DNA of 5,701 nt from positions 1 to 5,701 of the forward strand of contig QQUD01000844.1 of NCBI GenBank assembly GCA_008501785.1, read 5' to 3'. The translations under genes and the position numbers were made by a program. Below are positions 1-5,479 of this stretch, piece by piece. A model generated the notes under the pieces. That model did not search any database. It was not told the origin of the DNA and was given only the letters and a program-made list of their open reading frames with translations. The DNA comes from Chloroflexota bacterium. GTDB taxonomy: Bacteria; Chloroflexota; Anaerolineae; Promineifilales; Promineifilaceae. Positions within the stretch are counted from its first letter, which is position 1; every line of letters starts with the position of its first letter.

Positions 1-2
1 TC

Positions 3-209
3 AAATTAGAACATGGCGCAATTGAAGATGCATTCACAATCTATGGCCGGGTATGGCAAGAACCTTTACCGGCAAAATCGCCCTGGTTTGCAGATGTTTA
101 CGGCCGTTTCATGCAGCCGCACCTAACCATCCAAAATCAAGACACATTGAAGAAAGCGAAACAAGCTGATTTGTGGAGATTGGGAGAGATTGGGGGATTG
201 GGCGATTGA
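3..209 (+). CDS. C-terminal part of an unrecognised plus-strand protein
   Basis: An open frame enters from the left edge and runs 68 codons to a TGA at 207-209. The other two plus frames and the three minus frames over 1-170 all hit stops, so this is the best coding candidate. The visible stretch contains IYGRVWQEPLPAKSPWFADV followed by YGRFMQPHL and a lysine-rich segment (LKKAKQADLW). I do not recognise the family. The last dozen residues (RLGEIGGLGD) are translated from a GATTGGG-type repeat, so they are probably an acquired tail and not conserved protein. The gene converges on the minus-strand SIS gene and is not part of the amino-sugar operon. Its reality is moderately supported; its start and function cannot be seen here. 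Confidence 0.45.
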   Translation, partial: KLEHGAIEDAFTIYGRVWQEPLPAKSPWFADVYGRFMQPHLTIQNQDTLKKAKQADLWRLGEIGGLGD

Positions 210-250
210 GAGATTTAATCTCCCAATCGCTCCCAATCTCCAATTTTTTA
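175..250 (+). terminator. Repeat-derived hairpin with T-run, probable terminator of the plus-strand gene
   Basis: The arms 175-199 and 217-241 are inverted copies matching at 23 of 25 positions; the outer 12 bp (GGAGATTGGGAG at 175-186 against 230-241) are perfect. The loop is 200-216. The right arm is followed directly by AATTTTTTA (242-250), which fits a Rho-independent terminator for plus-strand transcription. There is no matching T-run for minus-strand transcription, so termination of the operon here is less certain. The arms are built from repeated GATTGGG/GATTGGGAG units, suggesting an iterated intergenic repeat. The stop codon of the plus-strand gene (207-209) lies in the loop, and the T-run overlaps the TAA of the convergent SIS gene at 248-250. 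Confidence 0.6.
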
Positions 251-1285
251 CACCGTTTTCGTCACCTTATTCAACCCACGCGGCGCTTCTGTGTTAAAAC
301 CTTTTACTGTTGTCAGATAATAACTAAACAGTTGTGCCGGCAAAATGCTTACCAGTGGGGTTAGCCATTCCGGCAGATCATGAGGAAGTTGAATGGCTGA
401 CGTTGCGCTTTCCAAAAGGGTTTCATCATTTGAGATGAGCAGCAGTTCGGCGCGGTGATCTTGCATTAAGCGCTGCAACAATTGCACCATATCGGCAAAC
501 ACCTGTCCGTGTGGGGCCACTGCCATTACCGGGAACCCATGTTCCACAATTGCAATGGGGCCATGCCGAAAATCGGCTGATGAATAGGGTTCAGCAACCA
601 CGTAAGTCAGCTCTTTTAGCTTCAACGACCACTCAAATGCTGTAGCATAGTTGTAACCACGCCCCAGCACCACACATTGCGACATGTAGCGATAGCGTGG
701 CGCCAGGCTGGCAATCTGTGCATCCTGCGCCAGCACAGCAGACGCCCATTCCGGTAATTGCCGCAAGGATTGCAGCCGCTCATCATCCATTTGCCACGCA
801 GTTGAGAGCACGGCAATAGCAAGGAGTGAGGTGGTGTAGGTTTTGGTGGCGGCAACGGCCGTTTCCACACCCGCATGAATATTGATCACAAAATCAGCCG
901 TTTTCGCCAGTGGCGACTCTGAATCATTCGTAATTGCCAGCGTCGGGCGACCTTGTCGCTTGCCTTCCACCAGCACGTTTACAATATCGGGCGATTGCCC
1001 CGACTGGGAAATGCCAATCACCAGAGCACCATCCAATCGCGGTGCTTGTTGATACAAGCCAAACAAAGATGGGGCAGCCAGCGTCACCGGCAGCTGGTTG
1101 TATGCACCCCATAAATATTTAGCATACCGCGCCGCATTGTCCGATGTACCACGCGCGGCAATGAACGCATACTGCACACGCTCACGTGGAATTGCTGCTG
1201 CAATTTGCTTTACGTTCTCAATATTTTGCGCAAAACTGTTTCGTAAAACGTCTGGCTGTTCGTGAATTTCGTTGTAAAGTGTCAT
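248..1285 (-). CDS. Two-SIS-domain aminosugar-phosphate isomerase/deaminase, probable NagB-II type glucosamine-6-phosphate deaminase
   Basis: This is a 345-residue cytosolic protein made of two sugar-isomerase (SIS) domains, roughly 35-165 and 200-335. Visible motifs are ARGTSDNAARY (44-54), SQSGQSPD (93-100, phosphate binding), TNDSESPLA (119-127), ETAVAATKTYT (141-151), LKLKE (221-225), HGP (241-243) and PRGLNKVTKTV (335-345). They match the isomerase half of GlmS: Glu225, His241 and Lys340 line up with the GlmS catalytic Glu, His and C-terminal Lys. The N-terminal glutaminase domain and its Cys nucleophile are absent, so it should not make glucosamine-6-P from glutamine. Beside nagA, the expected reaction is glucosamine-6-P to fructose-6-P plus ammonia. 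An AgaS-like role on galactosamine-6-P is the main alternative. The start is ATG 1283-1285 with AGGA (1294-1297) 8 nt upstream. It is the last gene of the operon, 32 nt after nagA. Confidence 0.9.
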   Translation of the reverse strand: MTLYNEIHEQPDVLRNSFAQNIENVKQIAAAIPRERVQYAFIAARGTSDNAARYAKYLWGAYNQLPVTLAAPSLFGLYQQAPRLDGALVIGISQSGQSPDIVNVLVEGKRQGRPTLAITNDSESPLAKTADFVINIHAGVETAVAATKTYTTSLLAIAVLSTAWQMDDERLQSLRQLPEWASAVLAQDAQIASLAPRYRYMSQCVVLGRGYNYATAFEWSLKLKELTYVVAEPYSSADFRHGPIAIVEHGFPVMAVAPHGQVFADMVQLLQRLMQDHRAELLLISNDETLLESATSAIQLPHDLPEWLTPLVSILPAQLFSYYLTTVKGFNTEAPRGLNKVTKTV

Positions 1286-1303
1286 CTAGTTTGTCCTGTC
1301 GTC

Positions 1304-1336
1304 AGGTGCGACGCACTTCAGAAGTGCGACGCACCT
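1304..1336. repeat. REP-like near-perfect palindrome at the nagA 3' end
   Basis: Arms 1304-1319 and 1321-1336 are inverted copies around a single central base (1320), with one mismatch (1311/1329). Each arm contains GTGCGACGCAC, itself a palindrome around its central A, so the element is a palindrome of palindromes, like bacterial REP/BIME elements. The nagA stop codon (1318-1320) sits at its centre and the last NagA residues (GASHF) are encoded by its right half. The left half fills part of the gap before the SIS gene. In the mRNA it should fold into a compact hairpin between the two genes, but no T-run follows, so it is not a standard terminator. Confidence 0.7.
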
Positions 1337-2469
1337 TTGTAAATAATACGGCCGTTTCCCACCACCATCTGCACCTGCAAATCAGACGATAACAGCACCA
1401 AATCTGCATCAGCACCAGGCATCAGTCGCCCTTTTTGGGGCAGACCAAGCAATTCTGCTGGATTGTGCGTTACCGTTGGCAATGCTTCGGCTAGTGAGCA
1501 GCCGGTAAATGTCATTAAATTGCGCAGCGCAGCATCCATTGTGACGATGCTGCCTGCCAATGTGCCATCAGGCAAACGGGAATCTGTTTCCGTGACCGTT
1601 ACTTCAAAATCGCCAAGAAGATACCGACCAGAGGGCATTCCCATCGCTGCCATAGCGTCAGTCACCACGGTCATGCGTTCGCCCGCTGCCTGCCACACAG
1701 TCTTGATTAGACCTGGATGCACATGAATGCCGTCGGGAATCAGACCATACGCAACTCGTTCATCAGCCAGCAGCGCCCCTGCTAATCCTGGTTTGCGATG
1801 GTGCAGCGGCGGCATTGCGTTAAACAGATGCGTACCGTATCTCACACCAGAATCAAAAGCCGCCACAGCCTCGTCAAACGTGGCCATTGAATGCCCAGCA
1901 CTCACCATAACGCCATTCGCCACCAGCGACTGAATCAGTTCATGCGCGTTGGGCATTTCAGGGGCCAGTGTGACCAGTCGAACATGATTGTCGCGTGTCC
2001 AGGTTTGGGTGCGGGCGGAAGACGGCAGTTTCATCCACCGCACATCATGCGCCCCTTTCTTTATCGGGTTCAAAAACGGCCCTTCCAAATGCAAACCAAG
2101 CGGCATCGCACCACAAAACCCATCAGCAGGCGCTTGCGTCATCACTTGTTGCGCTGCGGCAACTGTTTCCATTGGCGAGGTGATGATGGTGGGCAAAAAA
2201 CTGATCACGCCAAATTGAGGAAGCTGCGCCGCAACCTCCCAAATTGTCTCAGGCTGCTGCGTAAAATCGTGACCAAATCCACCATTCAACTGCAAATCAA
2301 TAAACCCAGGTACAACAAACAGGCCCGCCGCGTCAATCACTTGTGAATCGGGCGGCCCCGTTTTTTGTGATTGGGTGATGGTTTGAATACGGCCGTTTTC
2401 CACCACCACCGTCCCATTCTCAACCACCCCTTCGGGCGTATAAACCATTCCATTCTCAATAATCATCAT
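1318..2469 (-). CDS. nagA: N-acetylglucosamine-6-phosphate deacetylase
   Basis: NagA hydrolyses GlcNAc-6-P to glucosamine-6-P and acetate in the cytosol, supplying the SIS enzyme downstream. Counting from ATG 2467-2469 it is 383 residues, the usual family size. It shows PGFIDLQLNG (54-63, the form with QLN instead of a metal-binding HxH), HLEGPF (127-132), GHS (192-194), THLFNAM (213-219), GIHVHP (247-252) and TDA (270-272). Glu129, His193 and His214 are the expected metal ligands, His249 the substrate contact and Asp271 the catalytic acid/base; all are two less than the E. coli NagA numbers, which supports this start. The frame stays open to ATG 2587-2589, but the extra 40 residues are translated hairpin sequence. 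A second ATG at 2464-2466 is equally possible. No strong Shine-Dalgarno is seen, only GGATAGGA-like purines upstream. The last five residues come from a palindromic repeat. Confidence 0.95.
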   Translation of the reverse strand: MMIIENGMVYTPEGVVENGTVVVENGRIQTITQSQKTGPPDSQVIDAAGLFVVPGFIDLQLNGGFGHDFTQQPETIWEVAAQLPQFGVISFLPTIITSPMETVAAAQQVMTQAPADGFCGAMPLGLHLEGPFLNPIKKGAHDVRWMKLPSSARTQTWTRDNHVRLVTLAPEMPNAHELIQSLVANGVMVSAGHSMATFDEAVAAFDSGVRYGTHLFNAMPPLHHRKPGLAGALLADERVAYGLIPDGIHVHPGLIKTVWQAAGERMTVVTDAMAAMGMPSGRYLLGDFEVTVTETDSRLPDGTLAGSIVTMDAALRNLMTFTGCSLAEALPTVTHNPAELLGLPQKGRLMPGADADLVLLSSDLQVQMVVGNGRIIYKGASHF

Positions 2470-2524
2470 AAAAACCCGTCTCAATCCTATCCTTGTTCCA
2501 TTTTGGGTCTTCAGAAAATCAAGG

Positions 2525-2580
2525 GGAGTAGAGGCTTTAGCCGGAACGGTCTCGTGAGAACCGGCTAAAGCCTCCACTCC
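2525..2580. repeat. Large REP-like inverted repeat in the oxidoreductase-nagA gap
   Basis: Arms 2525-2544 and 2561-2580 are 20 bp each with one mismatch (2530 against 2575), enclosing a 16-base loop (2545-2560) that can pair further through GGT/ACC and CTC/GAG. Each arm contains GGCTTTAGCC or its complement, a small nested palindrome. It lies in the 166-nt gap between the oxidoreductase and nagA, in the 5' leader of nagA, ending about 55 nt before the start codon. No T-run follows on either strand, so it is more likely a mobile-type intergenic repeat or an mRNA-stability/processing hairpin than a terminator. The rest of the gap holds only weak promoter-like hexamers. Confidence 0.7.
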
Positions 2581-2635
2581 AAACCCCACGAAATCCTAAA
2601 GAGCCTTCATTTTTTCACAACGCATAAAACCTGGT

Positions 2636-3637
2636 TTATTCCGAATTATCAATTGCCACAATTTGACCGGTTTGGGCCGATTCAATAGCGGCTAGCGCAA
2701 TTTGTACTGCTTTGTAACCGTCAACGGCCGTTATTCTCACCAGTGCATCATTTACCAAATGGTCGTAAAACGATTTGATTTGTGTCGTGTACGGGTCCTC
2801 ACTAAGCGGGCTTCTAAGCAGTGGCACATCTTGTGCTTCTCCACCCATTTGAGGCTGTGACAAACCAATGGGTGCCGCTTGTTCCGCATCAAATTGGACC
2901 ATCCCATTGTCTCCAGCAATTTCCAACTGTGTCCGAAAAATCGGTTGTGGGTATGTCCAAGACCACGAACCTTCCACCCGTGAAACAGCGCCACTTTCAT
3001 GCGTCAAAATTGCCAAACCGTGCGTGATGTCGGCTCCTGCATGGCTGCTGTTAAACTTCTTAGCATAAACATGGACTACATCCCCGGCAATCCAGCGGGC
3101 ATAGTCAAAATCATGGATCATCAAATCGAGCATCACCCCACCAGACTTTTCAAAATCCAAAAACCAGTTGCTAACAGATTTTTGGGGTTGGAAGGAACCG
3201 CGTTTAAGTCGAATAATCGTTGGCTTCCCAACTTCCCCCGCTGCCACTGTCTGCTTCGCCAATGCATAATCATGAAAAAACCGCACCACATGCGCCACCA
3301 GCAATTTCACACCTGCTGCTTCACACGCAGCCATTATTTCTTCAGCCTGTTCAACCGTGCGGGCCAGCGGTTTTTCGCAAATGACGTGTTTGCCAGCCGC
3401 CGCAGCCTGCATCGCGATCTCATGATGCAGGTAGGTAGGCGTACAAATATCGACCACGTCCACATCAAGCAGCATCCTGGCTAAATCTGGATAAATGTTG
3501 CCACCGTATTGTTTTGTGAGGGAAACGGCCGTATTCTCATTCTTCGACACCACCCCAACCATTTCCGCCGGGGTCGCCGCCCATCCAGCCGCGTGCGTCT
3601 GTCCCATAAACCCCGTTCCCACAATCCCAACACGCAT
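2636..3637 (-). CDS. Gfo/Idh/MocA-family NAD(P)-dependent sugar oxidoreductase
   Basis: The 333-residue protein has the family's usual length and two-domain plan: an N-terminal Rossmann fold (about 1-120) with GTGFMG (7-12), and a C-terminal alpha/beta substrate domain. CEKPLA (87-92) carries the catalytic Lys89. The segment GGVMLDLMIHDFDYARW (166-182) carries Asp171 and His175, matching the Lys/Asp/His triad of bacterial inositol dehydrogenases. There is no signal peptide, so it is cytosolic. Its substrate cannot be read from the sequence; oxidation of a sugar hydroxyl to a keto group is the general family chemistry. ATG 3635-3637 lies 3 nt after the permease stop, indicating tight translational coupling to transport. 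It ends at TAA 2636-2638. GH109-type glycosidases share this fold but are usually longer and exported, so I do not favour that reading. Confidence 0.88.
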   Translation of the reverse strand: MRVGIVGTGFMGQTHAAGWAATPAEMVGVVSKNENTAVSLTKQYGGNIYPDLARMLLDVDVVDICTPTYLHHEIAMQAAAAGKHVICEKPLARTVEQAEEIMAACEAAGVKLLVAHVVRFFHDYALAKQTVAAGEVGKPTIIRLKRGSFQPQKSVSNWFLDFEKSGGVMLDLMIHDFDYARWIAGDVVHVYAKKFNSSHAGADITHGLAILTHESGAVSRVEGSWSWTYPQPIFRTQLEIAGDNGMVQFDAEQAAPIGLSQPQMGGEAQDVPLLRSPLSEDPYTTQIKSFYDHLVNDALVRITAVDGYKAVQIALAAIESAQTGQIVAIDNSE

Positions 3638-3640
3638 TGT

Positions 3641-4483
3641 CTACTTCACCGCCCCAGCCGTAATCCCGCGAATCAACTGGCGAGAAAAAATCAAATACAA
3701 AATCAAAACCGGAATCATTGCCAACGACAACGAGGCCAAAACAGCATTCCAATCGCTCACAAACTGGCCCAAAAATTGCTGAGCACCTAATGTGACCGTT
3801 TTCGTAGATTCACCCGGCGCTAAAATCAGTGGAAACCACAAATCGTTCCAAATGGGAATCATCACAAATACCGCTACTGTGGCAATTGCAGGTCGCACAA
3901 TCGGCAGCACCAGTCCAAAAATGCGGTACTCGCTCGCCCCATCGACCCGAGCCGCCTCTTTTAGTTCGCGCGGCACCTGCTGCATAAAACTTTGCAGCAC
4001 AAAAATCGTCAAGGGCAATCCCTGTGCCGTGTACACCAAAATCAACGCCGCCAACGTGTTCACCAATCCCAACGATGAAACCAATCGTAAAATGCCAACC
4101 GTCCCCAACCGAATTGGAATCATAATCCCCAACGACAAATACAACCCCAGCAGCGGATTCCCAGGAAACGGGTACTCTGATAGAGCAAATGCTGCCATCG
4201 CCCCCACAATCAGCACCAATAAAATAGAAACGACCGTCACAGTTAGACTGTTAGCAAAGTACAAAGGGAAACCTGCCCGCTCCCAAACCGTTTCGTACCC
4301 CTCCAGGCTAAACGTGCCAGGCGTGGGTATCATCACCGGGTTGCTAAAAATCGCCTTCCGCGCCTTAAACGAGTTAATAATCACCAATAAAATCGGAAAC
4401 AGCGCAATCGCCAAATAAACTAATAAAATCGTATGGGGAATAACCGATTCACTGAATCGTCGTTGTAATTTTTCTGCTTGCAT
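3641..4483 (-). CDS. ABC sugar transporter permease, MalG type
   Basis: This 280-residue integral membrane protein is one half of the channel of a carbohydrate ABC importer (CUT1-type). About six hydrophobic segments are visible, near residues 16-38, 78-101, 112-132, 143-164, 198-222 and 250-267. The cytoplasmic EAA loop reads ELKEAARVDGAS (173-184) and continues to LPIVRPA (193-199); it contacts the ATPase subunit. The positively charged N-terminus (EKLQRR) and the C-terminal RQLIRGITAGAVK ending are typical of MalG-like subunits. ATG 4481-4483 is 3 nt after the upstream permease stop, with GAGG (4492-4495) 8 nt before the start and lying inside that upstream gene. It should pair with the MalF-type protein encoded just upstream. 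The substrate is inferred from nagA and the SIS gene to be an amino sugar or a saccharide containing one. Confidence 0.93.
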   Translation of the reverse strand: MQAEKLQRRFSESVIPHTILLVYLAIALFPILLVIINSFKARKAIFSNPVMIPTPGTFSLEGYETVWERAGFPLYFANSLTVTVVSILLVLIVGAMAAFALSEYPFPGNPLLGLYLSLGIMIPIRLGTVGILRLVSSLGLVNTLAALILVYTAQGLPLTIFVLQSFMQQVPRELKEAARVDGASEYRIFGLVLPIVRPAIATVAVFVMIPIWNDLWFPLILAPGESTKTVTLGAQQFLGQFVSDWNAVLASLSLAMIPVLILYLIFSRQLIRGITAGAVK

Positions 4484-4486
4484 AGC

Positions 4487-5416
4487 TTATGCCTCATACG
4501 CCTGGATACGGCGCTGCCAGCCAACTAGATAAAGCAGCACCCCAGCCAAAATAATCAGCAGCATCATCGCCGCTACGGTGGCTCCCATTTCAGGATTCCC
4601 CAACTGCAACTGCTGTCCAAAAAATGTACGGAAAAAGAGCGTACCCATAATATCAGTCGAGAAATTCGGTCCAGCCAGCGCCCCTTTAACCGTATAAATT
4701 AAATCAAACGCATTAAAATTACCCACAAAGGTCAATATGCCCACAATACCCACCGTTGGCAAAATGAGCGGGAACTTGATGCGCCAAAAAACACTCCACG
4801 CTGTTGCCCCATCCACATAAGCTGCTTCTACCAATTCATCTGGAATACCCAACAGCGCTGCATAAAACAACATCATCGGAATACCTACAAACTGCCACAC
4901 TGAAATGAGCGCCAAAGTCGGCAGCGCAGTATCTTCTAGCCCTAACCAAGGCTGGAAATATTGTTCAATGCCGACAAAGGTCATAAACCCTTCAGACACG
5001 CCCCACAAAGGGCTAAGAATGAGCTGCCAGATAAAACCAATAATCACAACAGACAGCATGGTTGGCATAAAAAGCAGGGTGCGATAAGCGCCTGTCCAAC
5101 GCAGCGTGCGCCGGCTTAACAGCGCTGCCAGCAGCAACCCAATCGGATTCTGCACCAGCATGTGAATCACAAAGAATACAAAGTTGTTTTTGATCGCTGC
5201 CCAAAACCGCACCGACCACAATTCGTTCGTGAAAAGGGTTTTATAGTTGTCGAAACCAATAAACCCGCCCGATTCGTTTGAAATAAAGCTCAGACGCAGC
5301 GAATCAATGAGGGGATAGATCATAAATAACGTGTAGATAATGACGGCTGGTGCAAGAAAAACAACAATATGTGTGGGAAAAGCTTTGCGCTTTTGAGCTT
5401 TTTGGGTTTCCATCAT
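4487..5416 (-). CDS. ABC sugar transporter permease, MalF type
   Basis: This membrane protein of about 309 residues is the first permease of the importer. Hydrophobic segments lie near residues 16-38, 77-100, 114-136, 165-190, 218-238 and 278-300. The EAA loop reads ELVEAAYVDGAT (194-205) and continues to KFPLILPTV (214-222), the ATPase-docking site. It lacks the large extra periplasmic loop of E. coli MalF, like most CUT1 partners. The longest frame begins at GTG 5420-5422, but that codon overlaps the best Shine-Dalgarno (AAGGGG, 5422-5427). ATG 5414-5416 (5-nt spacing) or ATG 5411-5413 (8-nt spacing) is therefore more likely; I chose 5416. It stops at TAA 4487-4489, 3 nt before the MalG-type gene. 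No ATP-binding subunit is encoded in the window; CUT1 systems often share a MsiK/MalK-like ATPase encoded elsewhere. Confidence 0.92.
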   Translation of the reverse strand: MMETQKAQKRKAFPTHIVVFLAPAVIIYTLFMIYPLIDSLRLSFISNESGGFIGFDNYKTLFTNELWSVRFWAAIKNNFVFFVIHMLVQNPIGLLLAALLSRRTLRWTGAYRTLLFMPTMLSVVIIGFIWQLILSPLWGVSEGFMTFVGIEQYFQPWLGLEDTALPTLALISVWQFVGIPMMLFYAALLGIPDELVEAAYVDGATAWSVFWRIKFPLILPTVGIVGILTFVGNFNAFDLIYTVKGALAGPNFSTDIMGTLFFRTFFGQQLQLGNPEMGATVAAMMLLIILAGVLLYLVGWQRRIQAYEA

Positions 5417-5421
5417 AAACA

Positions 5422-5427
5422 CCCCTT
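5422..5427 (-). promoter_or_regulatory. Ribosome binding site of the MalF-type permease
   Basis: The minus strand reads AAGGGG here, 5 nt before ATG 5414-5416 and 8 nt before ATG 5411-5413. It overlaps the upstream in-frame GTG (5420-5422), which argues against that GTG as the start. Confidence 0.55.
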
Positions 5428-5438
5428 GTGAAGCGGTT

Positions 5439-5471
5439 AGAATGGACCAATCTAGAAGATTGGTCCATTCT
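5439..5471 (-). promoter_or_regulatory. Perfect stem-loop between binding-protein and permease genes
   Basis: Arms 5439-5453 and 5457-5471 are perfect 15-bp inverted copies (AGAATGGACCAATCT and its complement) around a 3-base loop. It begins 8 nt after the binding-protein stop and ends 11 nt before the permease ribosome binding site. No T-run follows on the minus strand, so it is probably not a full terminator. Stem-loops in this position are known in the malE-malF type of operon to stabilise the upstream message or lower downstream expression, which fits the need for more binding protein than permease. That role is inferred from position. It may also belong to a dispersed repeat family. Confidence 0.65.
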
Positions 5472-5479
5472 TTCTACAC

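Larger units (their letters stand above)
100..3532. repeat. Dispersed palindromic octamer ACGGCCGT, six copies
   Basis: Exact copies of the self-complementary octamer start at 100, 855, 1348, 2389, 2724 and 3525. Every CGGCCG in the window lies inside one of them. All copies are flanked by A/T-rich bases, with GGAAA before and TATTC after the core as the best extended form (1348, 2389 and 3525 on one strand or the other). They fall inside coding sequence in two different frames. None occurs between 3533 and 5701. The coordinates mark the span from the first to the last copy. Confidence 0.7.

Noticed and set aside
173..364. Plus-strand frame of 63 codons
   Set aside because: It is a translation of the GATTGGG hairpin followed by the antisense of the SIS gene, with no recognisable protein features.
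248..1285. GlmS (glutamine-dependent glucosamine-6-P synthase)
   Set aside because: The N-terminal glutaminase domain with its Cys nucleophile is absent, and the gene has a proper start with its own ribosome binding site.
1891..2346. 151-codon plus-strand open frame
   Set aside because: It is antisense to the conserved NagA core and has a composition unlike a normal protein.
2593..2620. Possible minus-strand promoter for nagA (TTGTGA, 16 nt, TAGGAT)
   Set aside because: Both hexamers match consensus at only 4 of 6 positions, which is expected by chance in A/T-rich gaps.
2627..2637. Small palindrome AAACCTGGTTT at the oxidoreductase stop
   Set aside because: With only five pairs and one central base it is too short for a stable hairpin and has no T-run; it could be an operator half but there is no second copy.
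2999..3484. 161-codon plus-strand open frame
   Set aside because: It is antisense to the oxidoreductase; no domain is recognisable and no ribosome binding site was identified.
2636..3637. GH109-type NAD-dependent N-acetylhexosaminidase
   Set aside because: It has the same fold, but this protein is the ordinary 333-residue dehydrogenase length, has no export signal, and its triad matches inositol-dehydrogenase-like enzymes.
3792..4418. 208-codon plus-strand open frame
   Set aside because: It lies fully antisense to the MalG-type permease, whose EAA loop and membrane segments are clear; the opposite frame is a by-product of its codon use.
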